Positions 1-8,245 of a stretch of DNA of 62,713 nt are shown here, in pieces; within the stretch, counting starts at the first letter, position 1; each line of letters starts with the position of its first letter. The notes beneath the pieces were generated by a model. It saw nothing but the letters and a program-made list of their open reading frames with translations, ran no database searches and was not told the origin of the DNA. The translations under genes and the position numbers were made by a program. The stretch comes from an uncultured Verrucomicrobia subdivision 3 bacterium (GTDB taxonomy: Bacteria > Verrucomicrobiota > Verrucomicrobiae > Limisphaerales > UBA11358), in assembly GCA_903921455.1 (NCBI GenBank), contig CAIXPZ010000040.1, positions 1 through 62,713 of the forward strand, in the 5' to 3' direction.

Positions 1-1
1 C

Positions 2-697
2 CATTACCGCATCAATGCAGACTATTTCCACGGTCTTCACTATACTGCTCTGCCTACCGCCTGGGTCAGTGGCTTTGATAAAAATACCACCCTACGCATT
101 GGCAGCAGCACGGCATGGATGGCAGATTCTGCGGATGCGAAGGCGGGCTATCTGGAGTTCTCCGGTCAAGGATTGACGCCCTTTGAACGGGCACTGGATC
201 GGGATGAGCAACTCATGGCCGTCCTCGGCACCCGGATGCTGGAATCCCGCAAGCGTGTCGGTGAAACCGCCGCTGCCATCGAACTCCGCCAGAGTGGTGA
301 AAATAGCATCCTCAACACGATCTCCTTGAGCATCAGTGCGTCCCTGACCCAAGTGCTGCGCTGGGTCTATTGGTGGTCGTCCACTGAACCAATCCCCGAC
401 GCCATCGGCCCCGACCTTGTCTTGGCTAGTCTGAACACGGACTTCAGTGTCACTGGCATGGCAGCGCAGGAAATCACTGCAATCGTGGCGGCTTGGAAGG
501 CTGGTGCCATCAGTCAGGCCACCATGCTCGACCTGTTCCGTGCCGGTGAAGTCATCGCTCCCGGTCGCACCAACGATGAAGAAATCGAGTTGCTCGCCAG
601 CGAGGTTCATGCCGCTGCTTCCGCACGGGCACCTTTGCCGACGGTCACGCCGACGGCTCCCGGTGATGTCAACGCAACTCCTGTATCCGTGAAATAA
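2..697 (+). CDS. Phage portal protein, DUF4055-like (C-terminal part)
   Basis: The reading frame is already open at the window edge, so the N-terminus is missing and about 231 residues remain. The first residues (YRINADYFHGLHYTALPTAW) match the segment typical of DUF4055 phage proteins, which are portal-like. The C-terminal tail is rich in Ala, Pro and Thr. Portal proteins form the dodecameric ring at the capsid vertex through which DNA is packaged. It is followed after 6 bp by the scaffold-like gene and then the capsid gene, the normal portal-scaffold-capsid order. The assignment as DUF4055 is by recognition only. Confidence 0.7.
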   Translation, partial: HYRINADYFHGLHYTALPTAWVSGFDKNTTLRIGSSTAWMADSADAKAGYLEFSGQGLTPFERALDRDEQLMAVLGTRMLESRKRVGETAAAIELRQSGENSILNTISLSISASLTQVLRWVYWWSSTEPIPDAIGPDLVLASLNTDFSVTGMAAQEITAIVAAWKAGAISQATMLDLFRAGEVIAPGRTNDEEIELLASEVHAAASARAPLPTVTPTAPGDVNATPVSVK

Positions 698-703
698 AAC
701 TTT

Positions 704-1453
704 ATGGCCCTAAAAACTAAATTCAAAACGCGGGAAGAAATTCCCACTGAACTGCAACCGCACTACGTCGAGCAAGCCGGTGAATGGGTGCTTGACCATG
801 ATGGCAAGGCGAAGCTGGAGGAATTTCGCGCCAACAACATCGCCCTGTCCAATCAACTGAAACGCTTTGACGGCATTGATCCTGACGCCGTGCGTCAGCT
901 TGCCGACGACAAGCGCAAGCTGGAAGAAGCGCAACAGCTCAAGGCCGGTGAAGTGGACAAGGTCATTGAGGCCCGGCTGAAAGCCGCTCGCGCCGAATGG
1001 GACAAGACGCATGGCGTCGTGGTCGCCGAACGTGACGCACTCACTGGTCGCCTGACCGCCATCCAGATTGATCAAGCCGTCGTGAGTGAAGCCACGAAAC
1101 GTGGACTGCGCCCGACGGCGCTGACTGACATTACCGCCCGCGCTCGCCAGACGTTCAAACTCGTCAACGGCGTGCCGCAGGCTTTCGACGGTGACGTTCC
1201 CCGCTATGGCAAGGACGGCACGTCCCCGATGACTTTGGCCGAATGGGTGGATGCGTTGGTGTCCGACGCACCGCACTTGTTCGAGGCAAACGCTGGCAGC
1301 GGTGCTGCTGGCTCCGGCTCCGGTGGGGCTGGTGCATCCGCACGGGCAAATGGAAAAAACCCGTTCCGCAAGGAAACGTGGAATTTGACCGAGCAAATGA
1401 AATTGCAGAAATCCGATCCGGCGCTGGCCGCCCGTATGAAAGCGGCGGCGTAA
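704..1453 (+). CDS. Putative phage scaffold-like protein
   Basis: 249 residues. The N-terminal 55 residues contain an EEIP..LQPHYVE-type opening and a GEWVLD strand, followed by a long charged helical/coiled-coil stretch (about 35-125) rich in Lys, Glu and Arg. Then come an Ala-rich middle and a Gly/Ser/Ala-rich linker near 205-225. Coiled-coil, charged proteins between portal and capsid genes usually act as scaffolds or capsid-assembly proteins. There is no recognisable protease motif. It lies between the portal (6 bp gap) and the major capsid gene (24 bp gap). The function is inferred from position and composition. Confidence 0.6.
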   Translation: MALKTKFKTREEIPTELQPHYVEQAGEWVLDHDGKAKLEEFRANNIALSNQLKRFDGIDPDAVRQLADDKRKLEEAQQLKAGEVDKVIEARLKAARAEWDKTHGVVVAERDALTGRLTAIQIDQAVVSEATKRGLRPTALTDITARARQTFKLVNGVPQAFDGDVPRYGKDGTSPMTLAEWVDALVSDAPHLFEANAGSGAAGSGSGGAGASARANGKNPFRKETWNLTEQMKLQKSDPALAARMKAAA

Positions 1454-1477
1454 GGGTCACAACCAAATAATACACTT

Positions 1478-2488
1478 ATGGCAAAAACACAATTGGCAGA
1501 CATCATCGCACCAGCGCAGTTCGCTGGCTACGTCCTGCAACGCACGGCGGAGAAATCCGACCTGATTCAATCCGGCATTGTTATCCATACGCCGGATTAT
1601 GACACCCGCGCCGCGATGGGCGGCACGCAAGTCAACATGCCCCATTGGAACGACCTTACCGGCAACCGGCAGCCGTTAAGCGATTCCGCTCCTTTGGTGC
1701 CGGCGAAACTCACCGCTGACCAGGACATTGCCCGCATTCACAACGACGGCAATGCGTGGTCGTGGAATCATCTTGCAACGCAAGTATCGGGCGACGATCC
1801 GGCTTTGGCGCTGGCGGACTTCCTCGCCGAATACTGGAATCGCCAGAACCAATACATGCTCATCAGTTCGCTGAAAGGCGTGTTCTCGGCGGCGAGCATG
1901 GCGGGCAACCTGTTGGCGATTCACAGTGAATCCGTCGCCGCGCAGACTGCCGCCACCAAGCTGAACGGCGCAACCTTCGTGGACGCGACGCAACGGCTGG
2001 GTGATCGTGGCGACCGGCTCGTGGGCGTGGCGATGCACTCGGCGACGGAAGCCGCGCTGCGCAAGCTCGACCTGATTGACTACATCCCGGACAGCCAGGG
2101 TGAAACACAAATCCGCACGTTTCAAGGTCGCCGCGTCATTGTGGACGATGGTTGCCCATCGCGGGCGGGCACGACGGATGGCTTGGTTTATACGAGCTAC
2201 CTGTTCGGTGCCGGCGCGTTCGGCATGGGCTTCGCCGATCTGAATGGCGCGCCCGTCGAGGGCGGTCACGGAACGGAAGGTTGCGAAACGGCGCGTGATG
2301 CGCTGAACAGCGACACCAATTTGGTGAACCGTCGCCGTTTCATCCTGCATCCGCGTGGTGTGAAGTTCACCAGCGCGAGCGTCGCCGGTGCGAATCCGAC
2401 CAACGCTGAATTGGAAACGGCCGCGAATTGGGTGCGGGTTTGGGAAGCCAAAAACGTCCCGATTGTCGCCGTCACTCACAACATCTGA
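1478..2488 (+). CDS. Phage major capsid (coat) protein
   Basis: 336 residues. The start MAKTQLADIIAPAQFAGYV, the NMPHWNDLTG segment near residues 52-61, and a later VVAMHS-type strand followed by YIPDSQGE and a GRRVIVDD loop are typical of a family of phage coat proteins with an HK97-type fold found next to DUF4055 portals. The protein should be the structural unit of the head. It follows the scaffold-like gene, as expected. No delta-domain or maturation-protease site is obvious, which agrees with a separate scaffold. Family membership is judged by pattern; a structure prediction would settle it. Confidence 0.75.
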   Translation: MAKTQLADIIAPAQFAGYVLQRTAEKSDLIQSGIVIHTPDYDTRAAMGGTQVNMPHWNDLTGNRQPLSDSAPLVPAKLTADQDIARIHNDGNAWSWNHLATQVSGDDPALALADFLAEYWNRQNQYMLISSLKGVFSAASMAGNLLAIHSESVAAQTAATKLNGATFVDATQRLGDRGDRLVGVAMHSATEAALRKLDLIDYIPDSQGETQIRTFQGRRVIVDDGCPSRAGTTDGLVYTSYLFGAGAFGMGFADLNGAPVEGGHGTEGCETARDALNSDTNLVNRRRFILHPRGVKFTSASVAGANPTNAELETAANWVRVWEAKNVPIVAVTHNI

Positions 2489-2541
2489 ACCAATGGCGTG
2501 CCGGTGTTCGCGCCGGCACGCCGCTTTTACCAAATATTTTT

Positions 2542-2769
2542 ATGGGCAAACTTTTACCTCGCAGTTTTGAGCGGATTCGTTCGGGTGAACAAATCCAGCC
2601 GACAACTTTTACCAACGTCGCGGCGGCGGTCGCCGCTGGCGTCACGGCGGCGAAATTTCCTCGTCGCATCATCTACCTGTCCGCTGGTGGCACGGGCGCG
2701 GTTCCGTGCCTCGCCATCTCGGACGGGACAAACTGGCGGCAGGTCGCCATTGGCAGCAACGCAATCTGA
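2542..2769 (+). CDS. Small phage protein, unknown
   Basis: 75 residues from the ATG at 2542. A longer in-frame ORF opens at 2428 but would overlap the capsid gene by 61 bp, so the internal start is preferred. The sequence has an Ala-rich helix (TNVAAAVAAGVTAAKFPRR) followed by short strands (IIYLSAGG, PCLAISDG). Its position between capsid and connector genes suggests a head decoration or vertex protein. I do not recognise a family. Confidence 0.55.
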   Translation: MGKLLPRSFERIRSGEQIQPTTFTNVAAAVAAGVTAAKFPRRIIYLSAGGTGAVPCLAISDGTNWRQVAIGSNAI

Positions 2770-2772
2770 GCC

Positions 2773-2955
2773 ATGGAAAAACCCTATCCCAACATCCGGC
2801 GGCAGCGGAAGCCATTGTTGCCGGCGGAACCTGTGCCGACGGTCTGTCCGCATTGCGGGCGGTCATCGGCTGAACGTGTGACAGTGCCACCGCCACCGCT
2901 GGAAAAACCAAAGCCTGACGATGCCGACAACGCTTCCAGCACTGCCGCGCCGTAA
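2773..2955 (+). CDS. Small Pro-rich protein with a CPHCG knuckle
   Basis: 60 residues. A single CPHCGR motif sits near residues 25-30 and the C-terminal half is rich in Pro, Lys and Asp. Only one Cys pair is present, so zinc would have to be held by a dimer or a partner protein. It starts 3 bp after the preceding small gene and its end overlaps the start of the LamG gene by 35 bp, which suggests translational coupling in a head operon. No function can be assigned. Confidence 0.45.
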   Translation: MEKPYPNIRRQRKPLLPAEPVPTVCPHCGRSSAERVTVPPPPLEKPKPDDADNASSTAAP

Positions 2956-3922
2956 CGCGCCCTGGACGCCGTTCCAACGGCGCACATGGCTGGCGAATCA
3001 CCGCCGGCACCGGTTGCTACCCGCGCCGGTGCTGCGCGCGGCTTATCCTGATTTGCTGCGGTGGGATTGGGATCTTCCGAATCCCTACAAATGGAATGTC
3101 TGGATGAGCATGGACGGCGGCATCAGCTATTTCCTCGTCGAAGATTATTGGGGTTATGGCGATGCGCGGCAATTTGCACCGGATGGCGGCGGCGAGCTGT
3201 ATTACATCGTCGGCATTGATGACACGGGCCGTGAAATCACGCAGCACAGCAACATCGTGCGCCCGGATGACGCGCCGGTGCCGCCCAATCTGCATGATGG
3301 CCTGCTCGCCTATTGGTCCATGGATAGTCCGGACACCAGCGAACCGGATTTGTCGGGCAACAACAACTATCTGCAAAGCGACGCCAGCCCGAAAGTCGGA
3401 GGCATTCGCGGCATGGCCTATGACGCGGGCGGTGACACCGGCGGCTATGCACCGGGCATGTGCTGTTTTGGCTATCCGTTGAATGGCATTGGGGATTATT
3501 CGTTCTCGCTCTGGGTCAGCGGCAATATGCCGACGGAAGGCGCAATTCTTTCGGCGGGCAACTTGTTCGTCCTCAAAGGCTGGAATCAAGGCGGCAATAT
3601 GCAGGACATCACGGTGCATCCGTATGACGGCGATACCAATTCGATCAATATGGGACTGGCGTGGGGTTATTCCCCGCAAGGTTGGTCGCATCTGGTCATC
3701 ACCAAATCTGCAACGCAGTTCTGCTTTTATTTCAATGGCGCGTTGGTGGGGTTCGCCGACGTGTCCGCCTTCTCGTATGACTCGCTGATGGATCAAATCG
3801 CCATCGGCACCGGCGGGAGCGGGCTGATTGATGAAGTGGGTTGCTGGCAGCGCGTGCTGTCGGCGGACGACGTGGCGCAGCTTAACAACTATGGGAGCGG
3901 GCTGCCCTACGAATGGTTCTGA
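2921..3922 (+). CDS. LamG/concanavalin-type domain phage structural protein
   Basis: 333 residues. The first 40 residues are basic and Pro-rich. A beta-rich segment with YKWNVWMSMDGG and YYIVGIDD (about 50-125) precedes a laminin-G-like domain (about 127-330) with the usual LLAYWSMD opening, a DLSGNNN loop, GDYSFSLWV, WSHLVITK and a final GLIDEVGCWQRVLS strand. LamG domains bind glycans or other ligands. In a head module this could be a decoration protein or an adsorption factor. It overlaps the preceding small ORF by 35 bp. The domain call is firm; the role is inferred. Confidence 0.65.
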   Translation: MPTTLPALPRRNAPWTPFQRRTWLANHRRHRLLPAPVLRAAYPDLLRWDWDLPNPYKWNVWMSMDGGISYFLVEDYWGYGDARQFAPDGGGELYYIVGIDDTGREITQHSNIVRPDDAPVPPNLHDGLLAYWSMDSPDTSEPDLSGNNNYLQSDASPKVGGIRGMAYDAGGDTGGYAPGMCCFGYPLNGIGDYSFSLWVSGNMPTEGAILSAGNLFVLKGWNQGGNMQDITVHPYDGDTNSINMGLAWGYSPQGWSHLVITKSATQFCFYFNGALVGFADVSAFSYDSLMDQIAIGTGGSGLIDEVGCWQRVLSADDVAQLNNYGSGLPYEWF

Positions 3923-3939
3923 CGCTCTCGCACAAAATT

Positions 3940-4182
3940 ATGAACGCAATCGCAATCAAACCGAAAACCATCGAGATCATGCCGGCGCGCACGGCGGACA
4001 TTTCGCAAATCACCTGGCGCACCAACGATGATTCGTTTGCCCGCAAGCTGACGGTCATCGTCAACAACGTCACCGCGTTTCAGGTCGTCGGCGCGGATTA
4101 TGACGCGCTTGGCGAGTGGACGGATGACACCATCCAGAATTTGATTCTGGCGAAGTTCGGCCTCGAACTCGCGACGCAATAA
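3940..4182 (+). CDS. Small phage protein, unknown
   Basis: 80 residues from the ATG at 3940. An in-frame ATG at 3913 would overlap the LamG gene, so I prefer the later one. The sequence is beta-rich: TKIEIMPARTADISQI-like strands, then KLTVIVNNVTAFQVVG, then an acidic DYDALGEWTDD loop and a short helix. Its place just before the DnaT-like gene is where small head-tail connector proteins lie. No family is recognised. Confidence 0.55.
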   Translation: MNAIAIKPKTIEIMPARTADISQITWRTNDDSFARKLTVIVNNVTAFQVVGADYDALGEWTDDTIQNLILAKFGLELATQ

Positions 4183-4185
4183 ATT

Positions 4186-4740
4186 ATGCCGCTCACGCTC
4201 ATCAAGGAAACCGGCGCGGGTCTTGTGGATGCCAACAGCTACGCGAACGTGGCTGACGGCAACGCCTACCACGACGGCCATTTGTATGCGACGGCGTGGA
4301 CGGGCGCGAGCGATGATCAAAAAGCCGTGGCGCTGGTCATGGCGTCGCGGCTGATTGACGCCGAGTTTCAATTCAACGGCACGCGGACCAACGCCGTGCA
4401 AGGGATGCAGTGGCCGCGTGCGAAGTGCCCGGAGCCTGATGCCATCCATGTGCCGCTGCAAGCGCTGCTTCCGATTCCATCGGATTACGTCCGTTATGAC
4501 AGCGTGCCGAAGGCCGTTGTCCAGGCGACGTGCGAAATGGCGCGGGAGCTTTTGATTGCCGACCGCACGACCGCGCCGCCGGGCGAAGGACTGAAATACC
4601 AGAACGTCGGTGGCACGCAAACCGGATACGACAAGACAGACCGGCGCGCCGTGCTGTCACAGGTCGCGCAGGTGATGCTGGCGAAATTCGGCTCTCAAAT
4701 CAGCGCCAGGAGCGGTGCGGTTAGGCTGGTGAGGGCGTGA
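4186..4740 (+). CDS. DnaT-like head-completion/connector protein
   Basis: 184 residues. The opening (LIKETGAGLVDANSYANVAD) followed by a Tyr/His segment, a helix ending in ASRLID, and a GMQWPRAKCP motif is characteristic of the phage family annotated as putative DnaT-like ssDNA-binding proteins. In phage genomes these sit where head-tail connectors are found. It is the last recognisable phage gene; tail-tube, tape-measure and baseplate genes would normally follow and do not. Its TGA stop overlaps a possible GTG start of the next frame (GTGA at 4737-4740). Confidence 0.65.
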   Translation: MPLTLIKETGAGLVDANSYANVADGNAYHDGHLYATAWTGASDDQKAVALVMASRLIDAEFQFNGTRTNAVQGMQWPRAKCPEPDAIHVPLQALLPIPSDYVRYDSVPKAVVQATCEMARELLIADRTTAPPGEGLKYQNVGGTQTGYDKTDRRAVLSQVAQVMLAKFGSQISARSGAVRLVRA

Positions 4741-4802
4741 GAAATTCATTCACATTTGGAAACTGCTCGACTTCAAACGTGTGTCGCGGTAAAAACCGGG
4801 TC

Positions 4803-6347
4803 ATGCACGATCACCGCATGGCTGCAAATCTTTTGCAGGTTCTGGATTTGGGTTCCTCAATCGCCGAGCAGGATAAACTGCTAGAGACGGCTCGTGTCGA
4901 GACTTCGGCGTTTTCCGATCTTCTGTTAGACAAAGTTGATCTGATCCCCGGAACGAAAGGTTCAGGCAAAAGCGCCCTTTTCCGTATCTTTACTGATTTT
5001 CTGCCTGATAGTTTGCTTCAATCTCGCAAAGTGGTTGTTGCGCACGGAGTGCAAAGGCACGGTGATGATGTTTTTCACGCTTACAAGGATCAATTTGAGC
5101 AATTGAGTGAAGATGACTTTATTAGTTTTTGGTGCATCTATTTAACCTCATTGGCCCATGAGCAATTTATCAAAGGGGATCTCTATGCCGCATATATCAG
5201 CAACGCATCGGCAGAAATTGATAATTTCCGTGTGGCTTGCGCGAAGGCTCGCATTCCTGAAATAAAGGCAAAGAAATCCCTGATGGACATTCTCGCATGG
5301 GCCTTGAACGTGCTCAAGGCATGGCGACCCGGTCTCAAATATAAATTGCCCGGCGATGGTGGCGAGGTATCGCTCGATCTTTTTGGTTGCGAACCTTCCG
5401 TGGCAAAAATACCAGATGGGAAGGATGGGGCTGAATCACTCCCGCGCTATATTGGTGACGTTAAAGATCGTCTTGAAGACGTGCTGAAAAAGTCAAACTT
5501 GAGCATCTGGCTGATGGTGGATCGTTTGGATGAGATATTCCCGCGACGGACGGATGTTGAGACAAAGGCTTTGCGGGGATTGCTGAAATGTCTGCGTCTC
5601 TTTTCCACGGACTTGGTTCGGATAAAGATTTTTCTACGCGATGATATGCTCGAACAAGTTGTGGGCACATCCGATGGTTTCACGGCTTTAACTCACATTA
5701 CAGCACGACAAGCGGATACCCTGCGCTGGTCGGAAGAGCAAATATTGACGATGCTGGTGAAACGAATCTTCGCGGATGAAGGCATGGCTACTTACCTCAA
5801 AGTAGATCGGGAACGGCTGGATGCTAGTCAGGATTATAGATTGGAGAGTTTTTACAAAGTTTTCCCGCGCACGGTTCACAGTGGCGAGAAACAGAGCGAA
5901 ACCTTGCACTGGATTTACACTCGTGCATCGGATGGGCGAGACGTTGTCACTCCGAGGGATGTCTTGGATTTAATTACCAGGGCAAAACAGCAGCAACAGG
6001 ACGAGTTCAATGCGGCTCTGACCGGACAATCGCCGTGGCTTATCGGACCGAAGGCCATTATACACGGTCTGGAGGAGCTTTCGAGGCGGAAGCGAGATAC
6101 TTATTTAAGGGCGGAATTTCCTCATTTGTGGGATCACATAAAAAAATTCGAGGGTGGAAAAACCGAATATGATCCTGCCAGTTTGCATTCACTTCTGGGA
6201 AAGAACTGGGAGAAGATTGTAGCTGATCTGGTCGCAATTGGCGTTTTGGGTAAGAAGGGCCGAGGCCGCGAGATTACTTATTGGTTCCCTTATATTTATC
6301 GCAAAGGATTGTCTCTGACACAGGGGCGCGCACAAGCGGCTGGCTAG
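4803..6347 (+). CDS. P-loop ATPase, Sll1717-like
   Basis: 514 residues from the ATG at 4803. The frame stays open to a GTG at 4737, and a further ATG lies at 4818. The N-terminus reads LDLGSSIAEQDKLLE then ETSAFSDLL..K.DLI, followed by a Walker A (GTKGSGKS, about residues 50-57) and a Walker B (LMVDRLDE, near 238-245). This layout matches the Sll1717 group of STAND/KAP-related ATPases, common in defence islands. The C-terminal third is helical and ends in a winged-helix-like domain. GC falls visibly relative to the phage genes just before it, so it is likely a separate acquisition. It converges on the PIN gene. Anti-phage function is inferred from context. Confidence 0.6.
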   Translation: MHDHRMAANLLQVLDLGSSIAEQDKLLETARVETSAFSDLLLDKVDLIPGTKGSGKSALFRIFTDFLPDSLLQSRKVVVAHGVQRHGDDVFHAYKDQFEQLSEDDFISFWCIYLTSLAHEQFIKGDLYAAYISNASAEIDNFRVACAKARIPEIKAKKSLMDILAWALNVLKAWRPGLKYKLPGDGGEVSLDLFGCEPSVAKIPDGKDGAESLPRYIGDVKDRLEDVLKKSNLSIWLMVDRLDEIFPRRTDVETKALRGLLKCLRLFSTDLVRIKIFLRDDMLEQVVGTSDGFTALTHITARQADTLRWSEEQILTMLVKRIFADEGMATYLKVDRERLDASQDYRLESFYKVFPRTVHSGEKQSETLHWIYTRASDGRDVVTPRDVLDLITRAKQQQQDEFNAALTGQSPWLIGPKAIIHGLEELSRRKRDTYLRAEFPHLWDHIKKFEGGKTEYDPASLHSLLGKNWEKIVADLVAIGVLGKKGRGREITYWFPYIYRKGLSLTQGRAQAAG

Positions 6348-6483
6348 TCAGAATTGGGCAGTGTTGCCGCCCATGACTTCAAGGGCTATTCGCAAGTTCA
6401 AGTCTACGCGAAGCCATCGGAAATCATCTGACTACTTGAAAAAGCGGTGCCGTGCGGCTGGTAAAAGGACATAGTTACGGCAA

Positions 6484-6993
6484 TTAAATGAGTTGCTGGC
6501 CGAGCAGTAGTTGGGTGCGTTTTGATGACAGCCATTTCTCCGTGTATTGAATTTCCCAAGCTTTGCCTCTGGCTCCTGCACCTTCTGCGAGCGATTGCAG
6601 GGAACACATTTTTTCGAGGATGCCCAACAGATTCATCGCCCTCAAAGTTGCCTTGTCCGGCCCGCACAACCACCAAATCTCCTCCTTGAACGAAATTGCC
6701 AGCGATAGCAGGTCGCGTTCGCCGTCGTCCAAATCCACCCGGCCTTGCAAGGCGATGGCGAGCGCCGCCCGCTGGGTGTCTGTGACGGCGTGGCCGTGAA
6801 GCTCTTTTCGTAATTCTTCAACAGTTTTGTTCACCAAGCGTTTACCGTTTCGGTTTGGACGCACGGCTTCTTCGATGCAAAAATCTGCTGTTTCAAGTTT
6901 GAAATACTTGCGGATGAGATTCCAGCAACCCACCAGATGCGCCGCCTTGATCGCATTGGTATCTATCAAGATTCTGGCATCCCGCTGTGGCAT
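6484..6993 (-). CDS. PIN-domain protein, putative toxin nuclease
   Basis: 169 residues. The PIN acidic residues are visible: D11 in ILIDTN, E41 in CIEEAV, D90/E92/D94 in LDDGERDLLSLA, and D113 in CGPDKATLRA. PIN domains are metal-dependent RNases, often the toxin of type II toxin-antitoxin pairs. The gene lies 12 bp downstream of the XRE-ImmA/IrrE gene on the same strand and is presumably co-transcribed with it. Pairing of an XRE/COG2856 protein with a PIN-like protein is a known arrangement. It could be a stand-alone toxin module or an effector of the upstream defence operon. Confidence 0.65.
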   Translation of the reverse strand: MPQRDARILIDTNAIKAAHLVGCWNLIRKYFKLETADFCIEEAVRPNRNGKRLVNKTVEELRKELHGHAVTDTQRAALAIALQGRVDLDDGERDLLSLAISFKEEIWWLCGPDKATLRAMNLLGILEKMCSLQSLAEGAGARGKAWEIQYTEKWLSSKRTQLLLGQQLI

Positions 6994-7005
6994 TAAAAAA
7001 CGGGG

Positions 7006-8115
7006 TTAAAGGGCGAAGGGTGCCGGGAATTTGTAGGCCGCCAGAAATTCTTTTACCTCGTCCAGTTCAAAATCCAGCAGTTCGGCGGTTTTACGCGCAC
7101 TGACCAAGCCGTTTTGAAGCACCGCATTTACCCGGCGGGCAAACTCCGCGTTGTAGGCATTGGGCTTGCCGTCAGGTTCGCAATCGTCGGTGCGTGAAAG
7201 CCGGTCCAGTTTTACCGAATCAGCGTCCCGTTTGGAAATAACCTGCGCATTCACCAGTCGCCAGTATAACGCCTGACCGGACACGCGGAAATCGCGGGCG
7301 TTTTGCAGAATCCAGTCGTGGATGTCTTCGGTCGGGTTGCGGCGCGACCACCGCACCCGCAACATTTCCGAGGGCATCAGGAGGCCGGCGGTGAACGCAT
7401 CGGCGAGTTTTTCCACCTTGGGCCGTGATTCCCCCTTCTGGATGGCATCAACCCGGTCCGGCGGCATTTCCGCCCACGTTAAAATGTGGAACAACTCGTG
7501 GCCTAAATCAAAATTCCTCCGAAACGACGATTCGTTGCGGTTGATCATGATGAAATCGCCATCCGACAAGTGACACGCAGCGCCTGAAATACTTTCGGGT
7601 GCCTCAACAAACAAAACCATCACGTTCAATTTTTTCTCAATGGTGTCGCGCAGATTCAACGCTGGCACGTCACCCAAGCCAATTGCCCTGGCGGTGCTTT
7701 CACCGCAGGCCGTGGCGCTGTTCAAACTGCTTTGCTTGTTGATGTCTCTTAACTGATTGCCGAACGTGGTTGGCGGCTCTTGCAACAGTTCGCGAAAGCG
7801 CCGGTTGGCTGAAATCAGCTTGTGCGCCTTTTGCTCAAACGCCGTTATGTCTTTTGAGTCGGGTTTCGCCCGGTAGGAGAACGCTCTTTTTTCGGTGACA
7901 ACGTAGGGGTCGGTGAAAAAAGACAGCGGTTCGCCTAGAATTTTGGAAATGCGCGTCAGTTCTTCCGGTTTGACCAGCCGCAAGCCGGTTTCAATCGCAG
8001 AAACCGTCTGCCGGTCGTTGCACCCGAACTCTATGGCAAAACTGTCCTGCGTGATTTTTTTGTCCTCGCGAGCCAAACGGATACGCTCGCCGATCTGGCG
8101 GGCAAATGGATTCAT
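7006..8115 (-). CDS. XRE HTH plus ImmA/IrrE zinc peptidase
   Basis: 369 residues. An XRE-type helix-turn-helix occupies about residues 6-66 (ITQDSFAIEFG, TVSAIETG). The ImmA/IrrE metallopeptidase domain is about 150-270, with HELFH at 206-210 and the third ligand E235 in VEKLADAFTAGLLMP. Such proteins are regulators cleaved or activated on phage infection or stress, and also act as antitoxins. It sits between the DUF499 ATPase and the PIN gene, all on the minus strand. An imperfect palindrome at 8171-8192, upstream of its start, is a candidate operator. The C-terminal 100 residues are of unknown fold. Confidence 0.75.
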   Translation of the reverse strand: MNPFARQIGERIRLAREDKKITQDSFAIEFGCNDRQTVSAIETGLRLVKPEELTRISKILGEPLSFFTDPYVVTEKRAFSYRAKPDSKDITAFEQKAHKLISANRRFRELLQEPPTTFGNQLRDINKQSSLNSATACGESTARAIGLGDVPALNLRDTIEKKLNVMVLFVEAPESISGAACHLSDGDFIMINRNESSFRRNFDLGHELFHILTWAEMPPDRVDAIQKGESRPKVEKLADAFTAGLLMPSEMLRVRWSRRNPTEDIHDWILQNARDFRVSGQALYWRLVNAQVISKRDADSVKLDRLSRTDDCEPDGKPNAYNAEFARRVNAVLQNGLVSARKTAELLDFELDEVKEFLAAYKFPAPFAL

Positions 8116-8170
8116 ATAAATTACGGACGATTGGTTTTTTTTAATTCAACTATGAATGTCAAACAATAAT

Positions 8171-8192
8171 CTTGCGAAATGAGATTTGCAAG
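8171..8192 (-). promoter_or_regulatory. Candidate operator palindrome upstream of XRE gene
   Basis: The sequence CTTGC-G-AAAT-GAG-ATTT-GCAAG is an inverted repeat with 9 paired bases per arm and one unpaired G. It lies 55-77 bp upstream of the XRE-ImmA start. A TTGACA hexamer on the minus strand (8162-8157) lies just downstream of it, but the -10 region is poor. XRE proteins bind such dyads, so autoregulation is plausible. Confidence 0.3.
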
Positions 8193-8245
8193 AAAAATCG
8201 GCTTTCCGAAGTTGCTGCATCCAAATCGCCATCATCCATTCCGAG

